Positions 17,875-25,919 of a stretch of 64,000 nucleotides of DNA are shown piece by piece. Source of the DNA: Sabulicella rubraurantiaca. GTDB lineage: Bacteria > Pseudomonadota > Alphaproteobacteria > Acetobacterales > Acetobacteraceae. Location of the stretch: positions 79,097 to 143,096 of the forward strand of contig NZ_JAFEUU010000010.1 of NCBI RefSeq assembly GCF_017355885.1, read 5' to 3'. The notes under the pieces are model-generated. The model had not been told where the DNA came from, ran no database searches, and worked only from the letters and a program-made list of their open reading frames with translations. Each line of letters begins with the position of its first letter. Position 1 is the stretch's first letter. The translations under genes and the position numbers were made by a program.

Positions 17875-19092
17875 ATGGCGCGCCGCACCCTGACCGCCGT
17901 CTTCGACAATGAATCCGACGCGCTGCGCGCCCAGGAGGCGCTGGCGGCGCATGGCATCCCCCGCTCCGACGTGGGGCTGCACCAGCGCAGCGGCTCCGCC
18001 GCGCGTCCCGAGGAAGAGAAGGGATTCCTGGAATCCCTCGCCGAATTGTTCCTGCCCGACACTGATCAGCATTCCTACGCCGAGGCTGTGGCGCGCGGCG
18101 GCACCATCCTCTCCGTGCGCCTCGCCGATGATCGGTGGGAAGAAGCGGCGGACATCCTGGAAGCCAACGGCGCCGTGGACATGGACGAGCGCGAGGCGTC
18201 CTGGCGCTCCGAGGGGTGGAGCGGCCGTCACGACACTGCCCGCGCCGACTACATGAGCGGCCTGCCCGAGCACATGAGCACGCACGCCGGCGCCACCGGC
18301 ACCGCGCTGGATCAGCCCGACGGCACCCCCGGCAACCCGCCGGGCACCATGCTGAGCCGCGGCATCGACGAGGCGCTGGGCACCAATATCAGCGGCGCCT
18401 ATCCGGAAAACGAGATGGCAGCGCACCATGCCCGCGCCGAGGATGCGCGGCTGCGCGGACGCGACACGGCGACCGGCACGGCCGCGCGCGCCGCGGGCGT
18501 CAGCGGCGTCGCCCCGCATGACCCGGTCGCGACAGGCGACACCGCGCGCGACATGGACCGGACCTTCGGCACGAATCTGGAAGGACGTCCCGACGGGACG
18601 CCGGGCAACCCGCCCGGCACCGAGCTGAGCCGCGGCCTCGACGACGCACTCGGCACGAACATGAGCGGCGCGCGGCCCGGAAACGAAACCTATCGCCGCT
18701 CTTCAGGCGACACGGCGCGCGAGGTGGACGAGACGCTGGGCACGAATCTCGAGGGAAGGCCGGACGGCACCTCCGGCAACCCGCGCGGCACGATGCTGTC
18801 GCGCGGGGTGGATGACGCGCTCGGCACGAATATCAGCGGGGCGCGGCCGGAGAACGAAGCGCCGCGCTCCAGCCGCCGCGACGCGACGATGGAGCGGCGC
18901 CGCGTCCGCTCCTACCTGTGGGACGAGGCCGTGCCGCCCTTCGACGCGGGGCTGGAATCGCAGATGCCCCGGGTGAGCGACGACGCCCTCACTGACCGTA
19001 ATTACGAGGCGAGCGAATCGCGCGAGGCGTCGGAGGAGGCGCGGATCGCGCGCATGCAGCAGGCGCGCGACGAGGCGCGCAACCGCATGTGA
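17875..19092 (+). CDS. YflT-like general stress domain protein with three internal repeats
   Basis: This 405-residue protein has two parts. Residues 2-90 (RRTLTAVFDNESDALRAQEA onward) resemble the YflT/general-stress-protein-17M domain, which recognises 'DALRAQEAL' style helices. From residue about 148 a 33-residue unit, PDGTxGNPxGTxLSRGxDxALGTNxSGAxPxNE, occurs three times (18316-18414, 18589-18687, 18760-18858). The last two copies are embedded in a longer 57-residue period that also includes GTNLEG. The tail is charged and helical. It is predicted cytosolic and unstructured in the repeat part. AAGGAGG at 17860-17866 supports ATG 17875. Molecular function is unknown. Confidence 0.75.
   Translation: MARRTLTAVFDNESDALRAQEALAAHGIPRSDVGLHQRSGSAARPEEEKGFLESLAELFLPDTDQHSYAEAVARGGTILSVRLADDRWEEAADILEANGAVDMDEREASWRSEGWSGRHDTARADYMSGLPEHMSTHAGATGTALDQPDGTPGNPPGTMLSRGIDEALGTNISGAYPENEMAAHHARAEDARLRGRDTATGTAARAAGVSGVAPHDPVATGDTARDMDRTFGTNLEGRPDGTPGNPPGTELSRGLDDALGTNMSGARPGNETYRRSSGDTAREVDETLGTNLEGRPDGTSGNPRGTMLSRGVDDALGTNISGARPENEAPRSSRRDATMERRRVRSYLWDEAVPPFDAGLESQMPRVSDDALTDRNYEASESREASEEARIARMQQARDEARNRM
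18316..18858 (+). repeat. Three-copy coding repeat (33-residue core, 57-residue period in the last two)
   Basis: Cores lie at 18316-18414, 18589-18687 and 18760-18858, all in the same reading frame. Copies 2 and 3 are 171 bases apart and share an extended N-terminal portion (GDTARxxDxTxGTNLEGR). Copy 1 is set 273 bases before copy 2 by an Ala/Arg-rich spacer. The differences between copies are mainly conservative substitutions, so the repeats are maintained at protein level rather than recent. Confidence 0.85.
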
Positions 19093-19099
19093 CGCCGGG

Positions 19100-19130
19100 C
19101 CGCCCGGGTGCGTCCTGCGCACCCGGGCGG
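19100..19130. terminator. Bidirectional terminator hairpin
   Basis: A perfect 13-base-pair stem (CCGCCCGGGTGCG and complement) with a five-base loop lies between the convergent repeat-protein and lipoprotein genes, eight bases from each stop. No T-run is present. Confidence 0.65.
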
Positions 19131-19137
19131 GCTCCGC

Positions 19138-19422
19138 TCAGCGCCCGCGGATGATTTCCACGCCGCCCGGCACGGCCAGGCCGCGCTCCCGCAGGCAGCG
19201 GCGCCAAGCCTGCGCCTCCGCGACGCGAAGGTCGTCGCTGATCACGCCGTCATTGCGGATCTCGAACATCGGATTCACCCGTCGCATCACCTCCCGATAC
19301 TCGGGCGAGCGGCGGGCTTCCTCGCGGCAGGCCTGCTGCTCGGGTGTCAGCGGCGGACCGGAGGGCGTGCGCGCGCAGGCAGCAAGAACGAGAAGGGCCG
19401 GCAGGGCCAGGACGATCTTCAT
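19138..19422 (-). CDS. Small hypothetical lipoprotein
   Basis: This 94-residue protein begins with a lipoprotein signal (KIVLALPALLVLAAC, lipobox LAAC) and would be anchored by its lipidated Cys16. The mature part is charged, with TPEQQACREEARRSPEY and AQAWRRCLRERGL, and two further Cys residues (Cys32 and Cys78) that may pair. I do not recognise a function. The ATG overlaps the nudC stop by four bases, but an exported lipoprotein and a cytosolic Nudix enzyme have no evident functional tie. Confidence 0.8.
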   Translation of the reverse strand: MKIVLALPALLVLAACARTPSGPPLTPEQQACREEARRSPEYREVMRRVNPMFEIRNDGVISDDLRVAEAQAWRRCLRERGLAVPGGVEIIRGR

Positions 19423-20345
19423 GGGGCGGCGAGCCAGTCCTCGATCAAACGGCGGGCGATGCTGTCGACGCGCGGCAGGGCGAAGCCGTGCGCGTCCGGG
19501 TTCCTCACCTGCTCGCGGGTGAACCAGCGCGCATCCTTAAGTTCCTCGGGGTCGATCTGGATCGTCTCGGACAGCGCCTCGGCATGGAAGCCGAGCATGA
19601 TGGAGGAGGGAAAGGGCCAGGGCTGGGAGGAATGGTAGTGCACCTGCCCCACCTGGACGCCCGTTTCCTCCAGCACCTCGCGCCGCACCGCTTCCTCCAG
19701 GCTTTCGCCCGGCTCTACGAAGCCCGCGAGGGTTGAGTACATGACGCTGTTGGGGAAGCGGTGCGAATGGCCAAGCAGGCAGGAATCGCCGCGCACCACC
19801 AGCATGATCACCGCCGGGTCGGTGCGCGGGAAATGCTGCGCGTTGCAGGCGGTGCAGGCGGTGGCGTTGCCGGCGGAGCGCGGTTCGCAGGGCGCGCCGC
19901 ACACGCCGCAGAAGCGGTGCTTCACGCGCCAGTGCATCAGGCCGCGCGCATGGGCGAGCATGCTGGCCTCGCCGGGCGGCAGCATTCCGGCGACGGCGCG
20001 CAGATCGTGGAAGGTGCCCATGGAAGGCGGCAGCAGCGGCAGCGGATCATCCGCCGCCGAGCAATCCACCGCGAAGACCGCGCGCTCCTCAAGCAGCCCA
20101 AGCAGGGCCCAGGGGCCGCCCGCCATGCGGACGGAGGACGCAGTCTCGCCGGTCAGCATCACCGCCTCGGGCTTGCCATCCTCGACGCCGAGCAGGAGCG
20201 AGCGGGCGCGCCAGACCGGGATGAAGAGCGAGGCCGGGTCGTCGAAAGCGGCGGCCACGAAGGCTTCCTCGTCCCGCCGGCCGGAGGCGCGGTCGAGCGG
20301 AGAGCCGGTATAGGCGTTGGGACGGCTGGCGGGAAAGGAAAGCAT
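19419..20345 (-). CDS. nudC: NADH pyrophosphatase / NAD-capped RNA hydrolase NudC
   Basis: This cytosolic Nudix hydrolase cleaves NADH, and in known homologues removes NAD caps from RNA. The 308-residue form has an N-terminal domain, a four-cysteine zinc ribbon (CGVC and CTAC), the Nudix box GFVEPGESLEEAVRREVLEE and the family hallmark SQPWPFP. ATG 20345 was preferred to the upstream in-frame GTG at 20363 because the conserved N-terminus begins there and a GGCAGGG lies upstream. It overlaps the downstream lipoprotein gene by four bases. Confidence 0.95.
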   Translation of the reverse strand: MLSFPASRPNAYTGSPLDRASGRRDEEAFVAAAFDDPASLFIPVWRARSLLLGVEDGKPEAVMLTGETASSVRMAGGPWALLGLLEERAVFAVDCSAADDPLPLLPPSMGTFHDLRAVAGMLPPGEASMLAHARGLMHWRVKHRFCGVCGAPCEPRSAGNATACTACNAQHFPRTDPAVIMLVVRGDSCLLGHSHRFPNSVMYSTLAGFVEPGESLEEAVRREVLEETGVQVGQVHYHSSQPWPFPSSIMLGFHAEALSETIQIDPEELKDARWFTREQVRNPDAHGFALPRVDSIARRLIEDWLAAP

Positions 20346-20400
20346 CGCGCCGGACCCTGCCACGGGGCGGACCCGCGCGGAAGGGGACGGCGCCTGCCGG

Positions 20401-20532
20401 TCAGGCCAGGAAGTAGCCGATCACGAAGGCGGCGATCACGAGGGCAAGGCCCCAGATCAGCACGTTCCGGTTCAGCGTCTTGCGGTCGCCCTGGCGGGCC
20501 TCGACCTTGTTCAGGGGTTCGGGCGCGTTCAT
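20401..20532 (-). CDS. 43-residue single-span membrane peptide
   Basis: A 44-codon frame (ATG at 20532, TGA at 20403-20401) encodes a polar N-terminus rich in charged residues (NKVEARQGDRKTLNRN) and a clean C-terminal transmembrane helix (VLIWGLALVIAAFVIGYFLA). The codon use is that of the neighbours. It sits between nudC and the SRP RNA gene and is divergent from the latter. I believe short proteins like this recur in related genomes, but their role is unknown. Confidence 0.65.
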   Translation of the reverse strand: MNAPEPLNKVEARQGDRKTLNRNVLIWGLALVIAAFVIGYFLA

Positions 20533-20562
20533 GCCGGGGCAACGCTGCCTAGGCTTCCGGGG

Positions 20563-20591
20563 TTGCTTCGGAGCCTCCGAAGGGCGATATG
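20563..20591 (+). promoter_or_regulatory. Promoter of the SRP RNA gene
   Basis: TTGCTT (20563-20568) and GATATG (20586-20591) are exactly 17 bases apart. The start point expected about seven bases downstream falls on 20598, the first base of the SRP RNA stem. The agreement of the two independent readings supports both. Confidence 0.6.
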
Positions 20592-20597
20592 GGGGGC

Positions 20598-20693
20598 GGA
20601 AGGTCGGCGGTGGACGGGCTCCCCGCCAACCCGGTCAGGTCCGGAAGGAAGCAGCCGTAACGGGTTCTCGCCCGGGTCATTCACCGGCCTTCC
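20598..20693 (+). ncRNA. ffs: Signal recognition particle RNA, small bacterial type (4.5S)
   Basis: This RNA binds Ffh and forms the signal recognition particle for co-translational membrane targeting. The universally conserved domain IV loop is visible as GGTCAGGTCCGGAAGGAAGC followed by AGCC. The ends pair (GGAAGG at 20598-20603 with CCTTCC at 20688-20693), as do inner segments such as GGCGGTG with CACCGG, giving a single long hairpin of about 96 bases. Location directly upstream of dnaX is seen in many bacteria. Exact ends are predicted to within a few bases. Confidence 0.95.
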
Positions 20694-20717
20694 ACCGCGT
20701 TTCATCCCAGGGGGGCC

Positions 20718-22595
20718 ATGCCGAGCGATCTCCTCGCCCCGCAAGAGGGCCTGCCTGAGCCACCGCCCGACGGTCCCGGCCTGTTTGGCGATTCACCCGC
20801 CGCGCCGCCGCCTGCCGCCGCCGAGGCGCCCGCCGCGCCCTATCGCGTCCTTGCCCGCAAGTACCGACCCCAGGCCCTTGACGACCTGATCGGCCAGGAG
20901 GCGCTGGTGCGCGTCCTGCGCAACGCCTTCGCGCGCGGCCGCGTCCACCACGCCTTCCTGCTGACCGGCGTGCGCGGCGTGGGCAAGACGACGACGGCGC
21001 GCATCATCGCTCGCGCGCTGAACTGCGTCGGCCCCGACGGCCAAGGGGGCCCCACCGCCGACCCGTGCGGTGTCTGCCCCGAGTGCCGCGCCATCATGGC
21101 CGACCGCCACCCGGACGTGGTGGAGATGGACGCCGCCTCGAATCGCGGCATCGACGACGTGCGCGAGCTGCGCGAGGCGCTGCGCTTCCGTCCGGCCCAG
21201 GGACGGCAGAAGGTCTTTATCCTGGACGAGGTCCACATGCTGACGGAGCAGGCCTTCAACGCCCTGCTCAAGTCGCTCGAGGAACCGCCGCCCTCCATTA
21301 CCTTCATCCTCGCAACCACGGAATTGCGGAAGGTGCCGGTCACCATCCGCTCCCGCTGCCAGACCTTCGCGCTGCGCCGCGTGCCGGAGGAGACGCTGGC
21401 GCGCCACTTCGCCCGCATCGCCGGGCTGGAAGGCGCGCAGGCGGAGCCGGAGGCGCTGGCCATGCTGGCGCGCGCCGCCGATGGCTCGGTGCGTGACGGG
21501 TTGTCGCTGCTCGACCAGGCCATCGCGCTGGCCGGAGCGGATGCGCGCGTCTCGGCCGAATCCGTGCGCGACATGCTCGGCCTCGCCGACCGGTCCCTGG
21601 TGCTGGATCTGGTGGAGGCGTCGCTGCGCGGCGACCTGGCGGCTGCCATGGCGCGGCTGGGCGAGGCGCATGAATGCGGCGCCGAGCCGGTGACGGTGCT
21701 GCAGGACATGCTGGAGCAGATCCACACCCTGTCGCGCTTCGCCGCCATCCCGACGCTGAAGGATGACCCCGCCCTGCCGGAGGCCGAGCGCACGCGTGGC
21801 GCGGAGCTTGCGGCGCGGCTCTCCGTCCCCGCCCTCACTCGCGCCTGGCAGATGGTGCTGAAGGGGATCGAGGAGGTGAATGCCGCCCCCGACCGCCTCG
21901 CCGCGGCGGAGATGGTGCTGATCCGCCTGGCCCATGTCGCGGAAATGCCGACGCCGGGCGACATCCTGAAGCGCCTGGCCGAAGGTGGTGCCGTTCCCGC
22001 CGGGGGCGGCGCCCCCGCGTCCGGCCCCGGCCCGGCGAATGGCGCCCCGGTGTTGCGCGCCGTGGTGAATGGCGCCCCCGTCGCCGAGGCCGCGCCCGCC
22101 CCTGCCCCAGCGCCCCTCGCCGCGCCGACGGAATGGCGCTCGATCGTTGCATTGGCGCATGGCGTGTCGCCGCTGCTGCACGCGCATCTGCTGCACGACG
22201 TCCATCCGGTGCGCGTGGCGCCGCCGCTCCTGGAGATCCGTGTGCGGCCGCAGGCGCCGCGCGATCTGGGTGCCAAGCTTTCCGCCCTGCTGGAGGAACG
22301 GACCGGCCGGCGCTGGACCGTGGCGCTGAGCAACGAGCCGGGCGGGCCGACCCTGGCCGAGCAATCCGCGACGGCCGAGGCCGGGCGGCGGGAGATGGCG
22401 CGCAACCACCCGCTCGTCCTCGCCATTCTGGACCTGTTCCCGGGCGCCACGCTGGAGGCGGTGCGCGACGCCGACACCGACGCCTACGGGCTGAAGCCCG
22501 CCGCTCCCTCCGAGGAGGAGGCGGATGCCCTGCCCGATTTCGCACCGCCAGATGCCGAGCCCGTCGGGCTCGACGACATCGCAGAGGAGGATTGA
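20718..22595 (+). CDS. dnaX: DNA polymerase III subunit gamma/tau
   Basis: DnaX is the AAA+ motor of the clamp loader and holds the replicative polymerase together. The 625-residue product has a Pro-rich N-terminal extension of about 40 residues, Walker A GVRGVGKTTTAR, a four-cysteine zinc module (CVGP...CGVCPEC), DEVHMLT as Walker B and the sensor-1 region ILATTE. An Ala/Pro-rich linker and tau-type C-terminal domain follow. I saw no A-rich slippery sequence of the E. coli kind, so a short gamma form by frameshifting is not indicated. The next gene begins at the base after its stop. Confidence 0.96.
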   Translation: MPSDLLAPQEGLPEPPPDGPGLFGDSPAAPPPAAAEAPAAPYRVLARKYRPQALDDLIGQEALVRVLRNAFARGRVHHAFLLTGVRGVGKTTTARIIARALNCVGPDGQGGPTADPCGVCPECRAIMADRHPDVVEMDAASNRGIDDVRELREALRFRPAQGRQKVFILDEVHMLTEQAFNALLKSLEEPPPSITFILATTELRKVPVTIRSRCQTFALRRVPEETLARHFARIAGLEGAQAEPEALAMLARAADGSVRDGLSLLDQAIALAGADARVSAESVRDMLGLADRSLVLDLVEASLRGDLAAAMARLGEAHECGAEPVTVLQDMLEQIHTLSRFAAIPTLKDDPALPEAERTRGAELAARLSVPALTRAWQMVLKGIEEVNAAPDRLAAAEMVLIRLAHVAEMPTPGDILKRLAEGGAVPAGGGAPASGPGPANGAPVLRAVVNGAPVAEAAPAPAPAPLAAPTEWRSIVALAHGVSPLLHAHLLHDVHPVRVAPPLLEIRVRPQAPRDLGAKLSALLEERTGRRWTVALSNEPGGPTLAEQSATAEAGRREMARNHPLVLAILDLFPGATLEAVRDADTDAYGLKPAAPSEEEADALPDFAPPDAEPVGLDDIAEED

Positions 22596-22919
22596 GTGAA
22601 GAACCTGGGCAACATGCTGAAGCAGGCGCAGCAGATGCAGTCGCGCATGCAGGAGATGCAGGCGAAGCTGGAAGCCACCGAGGTGGAAGGCCAGGCCGGG
22701 GCCGGCATGGTCAAGCTGCGTCTCACCGGCAAGGGCGAGCTGAAGCGCGTCACCATCGACCCCTCCCTTGCCACCGCCGAGGATCGCGAGGTGCTGGAGG
22801 ACCTGCTGGTCGCCGCCCATGCCGATGCCAAGCAGAAGGTCGAGGCGATGATGGCGGAGGAGATGCAGAAGGCCACCGCCGGCATGTCCCTGCCACCCGG
22901 CCTCAAGCTGCCCTTCTGA
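22596..22919 (+). CDS. YbaB/EbfC family nucleoid-associated protein
   Basis: This 107-residue dimeric DNA-binding protein coats the nucleoid. It has a Met/Gln-rich N-terminal coiled coil ([20 protein letters not shown]) and the conserved [17 protein letters not shown] and [16 protein letters not shown] segments. It starts with GTG directly abutting the dnaX TGA, so translation is coupled. The dnaX-ybaB-recR order is conserved across many bacteria. Confidence 0.95.
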   Translation: MKNLGNMLKQAQQMQSRMQEMQAKLEATEVEGQAGAGMVKLRLTGKGELKRVTIDPSLATAEDREVLEDLLVAAHADAKQKVEAMMAEEMQKATAGMSLPPGLKLPF

Positions 22920-22938
22920 CACGGCGCGCGGCGTCGCC

Positions 22939-23526
22939 ATGCGCCCGAATGTCGATCCGGTCGAGCACCTGATCGCGCTGCTGGCCAAGCTGCCGGGGCT
23001 TGGCCGGCGGTCGGCGCGGCGGGCGGCGCTGCGCCTCCTGATGGATCCCGAGACGCGGATGCTGCCGCTGGCCGATGCGCTGCGCAGCGCAGCGGAAGCC
23101 GTGAAGAAGTGCCGCGTCTGCAACAATCTCGACAGCCGCGACCCGTGTTCCATCTGCACCGATCCCGACCGGGACCAGGGGCTGATCTGCGTGGTGGAAG
23201 GCGTGTCCGATTTGTGGGCGCTGGAGCGGGCACACGCACACCAGGGCACGTATCACGTGCTGGGCGGCACGCTGTCCGCTCTCGCGGGCACCGGGCCGGA
23301 GGAGTTGTCCATCGCGCCGCTGCTGCGACGTGCGACCGAGGCGCGCGAGGTCATCCTGGCTCTGCCCGCGACGGTGGAGGGCGCGACGACGGCGCATTAC
23401 CTCGCGGAACGGCTGGAGCCGGGCGGGGTGACGGTGACGCGCCTTGCCCAGGGCGTGCCGATCGGCGGGGCGCTGGACGTGCTGGATGACGGGACGCTGG
23501 CGGCGGCGCTGAAGGCGCGGCGCTGA
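22939..23526 (+). CDS. recR: Recombination mediator RecR
   Basis: RecR acts with RecF and RecO to load RecA at gapped DNA. The 195-residue product has the helix-hairpin-helix (LAKLPGLGRRSARRAALRLL), a C4 zinc finger (CRVCNN...CSIC), the Toprim core with VVEGVSDLWALE, and a C-terminal Walker-like tail. It starts 19 bases after ybaB. It is the last gene of the ffs-dnaX operon; the following oxidase has its own ribosome-binding site. Confidence 0.97.
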   Translation: MRPNVDPVEHLIALLAKLPGLGRRSARRAALRLLMDPETRMLPLADALRSAAEAVKKCRVCNNLDSRDPCSICTDPDRDQGLICVVEGVSDLWALERAHAHQGTYHVLGGTLSALAGTGPEELSIAPLLRRATEAREVILALPATVEGATTAHYLAERLEPGGVTVTRLAQGVPIGGALDVLDDGTLAAALKARR

Positions 23527-23643
23527 AGCGAATCCGTCCGGACGGATTGGCCTCCAGGCTTACGTAGTGTCCCGATGGACGGGGCCTGCTTCCCCTCCCA
23601 AGGTCCGCGCCCTGCTCGGCAGGTGGCCGGAGGGGATCGCAAA

Positions 23644-25095
23644 ATGACACTGTCCTTGCGGCGGCGGCGCACGCTGCTGGCGCTGCCGCTCGCGGCCTCG
23701 TTGCCGCTGGCTGCCCCACGCCGCGCCCTGTCCGCCACCACCCGTCCCGACCCCACGCTGCTGCGCGGCCGCGTCGCGGAGCTGATCGGCCGTGGCGATG
23801 CGCGCCTCGACACCCTCTCGCGGCCGCAGAACCTCGCTTATGCCGGCACGCGGCCCCTCGCCATCGCGCGCTGCGCCGAGCCCGCCCACGTCGCCAGCGC
23901 GATCACCTGGGCGCAGGAGAACCGCGTTCCCTTCGTCCTGCGCTCCGGCGGGCATTCCTATGCGGGCTGCTCGGTCACGGACGGGCTGCTGGTGGACATG
24001 CGGCCCATGTCCAGGATCCGGGTGGAGCGGGACGGAACCGTGACGCTGGGCGGCGGCGTGCTGAATCACGACGTCTACGCGTCGCTGCGTGCGCATGACC
24101 TGATGGTGACACATGGGCGCTGCGGCGGCGTGGGAGCCAGCGCCTTCCTGATGGGCGGCGGCATCGGCTTCGCGATGCGCGACCGTGGCATGGGCTGCGA
24201 TGCCGTCCGCGCCGTCTCTCTGGTCCTGGCCGACGGCACCGAGGTGCGGGCCAGCGAAGGAGACGAGTTGTTCTGGGCGGTGCGTGGCGGCGGGGGCGGC
24301 AATCTCGGCGCCGCCACGCAATGGATTCTCGCGCCCTTCCCCGCCGAGCCGGTGACCATGTTCGACCTGGCATGGCGTGACGCGGACCCGGCCTTGTTCC
24401 TGACCCTGGCACGGGCGCTGGAAGCGGCGCCGGACCGGCTCGGTTCCAAGGTCACGGTGTTCGCGCCGGATCGCCGGCATGGCGGAACACCGCGCCTGAC
24501 CCTCCTCGGGCAATTGCGCGGGCCGCACGAGGAGGCGATGGCCATCCTCCAGCCCGTGCTGCGCGCACGTCCCGCGACCGGACGCGTCGAGACGATGGCG
24601 TACTGGGACGCGCAGGCCCTGCTCAGCGAGGAGGGCGATCCGGCCTATTACCGGGAAACCTCCCGCTTCACCGGGCACCTCCCCGAGGCCCTGGCGGAAG
24701 AGGCGTTCCGCCGCCTCCGCAACTGGCCCGGCACCTCCGGCGAGGCGCTGTTCAAGATGTTCCAGGTGGGCGGCCGGATCCGCGCCAAGGCGCCGGGCGA
24801 CACCGCCTATGTGCACCGCGACGCCGAATGGCTCACCGGCACGGAGATCACCTGGGGCGCGGGGGACTCACCGGCACGCGTCGAGGCGGCGCTGGCCTGG
24901 CAGCGCGCCTTCCACTGGGCGAGCGACGCCCTGGCCGGCGCGCCCGGCGGCTCGTTCCAGAACTTCGTGGACCCGGGGCTCGAAGACCCGGCGGAGGCGT
25001 ATTACGGTGCCAACCGGCAGCGCCTCGCGGCGCTGCGGGCGCGGCTGGACCCGAACGGGGCCTTCGCCCCGCCGCGCCGGCAGGGCATCGCCTGA
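23644..25095 (+). CDS. FAD-binding oxidoreductase, berberine bridge enzyme-like, exported
   Basis: This 483-residue flavoenzyme has an N-terminal signal with an arginine run (LRRRRTLLALPLAASLPLAA), a PCMH-type FAD domain and a C-terminal BBE segment (FQNFVDPGLEDP...YYGAN). His104 in RSGGHSYAG and Cys160 in GRCGGVG line up with the two residues that covalently hold FAD in bicovalent family members. The substrate, typically a sugar, alcohol or phenolic compound, is unknown. ATG 23644 follows a GGAGGGGATC sequence; the ATG at 23575 lacks support. It is the last gene before the foreign segment. Confidence 0.88.
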   Translation: MTLSLRRRRTLLALPLAASLPLAAPRRALSATTRPDPTLLRGRVAELIGRGDARLDTLSRPQNLAYAGTRPLAIARCAEPAHVASAITWAQENRVPFVLRSGGHSYAGCSVTDGLLVDMRPMSRIRVERDGTVTLGGGVLNHDVYASLRAHDLMVTHGRCGGVGASAFLMGGGIGFAMRDRGMGCDAVRAVSLVLADGTEVRASEGDELFWAVRGGGGGNLGAATQWILAPFPAEPVTMFDLAWRDADPALFLTLARALEAAPDRLGSKVTVFAPDRRHGGTPRLTLLGQLRGPHEEAMAILQPVLRARPATGRVETMAYWDAQALLSEEGDPAYYRETSRFTGHLPEALAEEAFRRLRNWPGTSGEALFKMFQVGGRIRAKAPGDTAYVHRDAEWLTGTEITWGAGDSPARVEAALAWQRAFHWASDALAGAPGGSFQNFVDPGLEDPAEAYYGANRQRLAALRARLDPNGAFAPPRRQGIA

Positions 25096-25192
25096 CGTCT
25101 AGAGCACATTGCGTTCGAGCTGATTCGCGAAAGTGCTTCCCCGACGCGGGGGTGATCTGATCCACCCTTTCTGCTGAGCGGAGGCGGCCGGC

Positions 25193-25373
25193 ATGGCGAA
25201 GACCTTGTCCGAGGATCGGCGGGTCCGGGTGATCAGCGCGGTGTCATCGACGCCCACAACACCGCGCTGAACCCCTCCGCTGGACCAAGTCTGCCGACGA
25301 TATCCTCGCCTCCATCCAGCGCTTCTGCCTCCGTACCCAACAAATCGGAGGAACTCCGGATTCAGGAGACTAG
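25193..25373 (+). pseudogene. Remnant of an IS630-type transposase
   Basis: The start reads MAKTLSEDRRVRVISAV, the usual N-terminus of IS630-family transposases in this group. After only a few codons the sequence jumps to a C-terminal portion: IDAHNTALNP, then, one frame over, LRWTKSADDILASIQRF and a stop at 25371. The central catalytic DDE core is missing and there is a one-base frame change, so this is a deletion derivative. The preceding bases from 25100 (GAGCACATTGCGTTCGAGC) may be the left end of the element. I could not find a matching right end. Confidence 0.75.
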
Positions 25374-25919
25374 GGTCTTCGTCGCCCACTTCCTGCATTC
25401 CGGCGCCTTGCGCGGAACCGATGTCGGGGCCTCCTGAGCTTGGCGAGAGGGCAAGTGCGCTGCCGCTATGCTGCCGCCTCCCTCACTTGCCGAATTTGCC
25501 GAGGCATTAGTGACCGCACCCTGCGTCTAAGGCGCTCCGGCGGGCGGCGCCACCCACAGATAAGAGTGTCTGGTCCGCTCCGTGCGCTTGCGCGTGCAGC
25601 CGCTTCGGGCAAGGCGCGCCTCAGAAGCCTGAATGTCGTGACGGCGTCTTTCGCGGCGCAAGCACGGATTTTTCGCAGGCTCGGACGCTAGCCTCAGCCG
25701 CAATCGCTGCATCACTGAAAGCGGCAGGTTCAGTGATGATCAGAGCCACCCAGCACATCTACTCCTCACTCCACGCCAAGATCTTCATGAGTAAGCATGG
25801 TCTTATCTGCTTCCATCGTCAGTCATTGTTATGAGACTCAGCCCTACGGGAGGATCGCGGGGAGCGGCTTATTCTGCTATGGGGCTCCCTCGTCCTCGAG
25901 AAAAAGGAAACGTTACTGA
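25374..25919. other. Non-coding, lower-GC spacer between the transposase remnant and the protease gene
   Basis: About 546 bases carry no convincing gene. Short frames exist in several registers but none shows a ribosome-binding site or recognisable protein. GC content falls visibly compared with the neighbouring housekeeping genes. The only structure I see is the 10-base-pair inverted repeat at 25710-25738. An AAGGAA at 25905-25910 is the ribosome-binding site of the following gene. The region could be decayed mobile DNA plus the protease promoter. Confidence 0.6.
25710..25738. repeat. Perfect inverted repeat upstream of the protease gene
   Basis: CATCACTGAA and TTCAGTGATG form a 10-base-pair stem with a nine-base loop. 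It lies about 180 bases before the protease ATG. It could be a terminator for lost upstream genes, an operator, or a mobile-element end. Confidence 0.6.

Noticed and set aside
18300..18860. Direct repeats as possible mobile or satellite DNA
   Set aside because: All copies keep the reading frame and differ by conservative substitutions, so they are protein repeats.
20718..22595. Programmed frameshift in dnaX giving gamma
   Set aside because: No A-rich slippery heptamer or adjacent stem of the known kind was seen.
20793..23249. Long minus-strand frame opposite dnaX, ybaB and recR
   Set aside because: Shadow frame; the plus-strand genes carry all conserved motifs.
25467..25830. Short open frames in the protease upstream region
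   Set aside because: None exceeds about 80 codons, shows a ribosome-binding site, or resembles a known protein.
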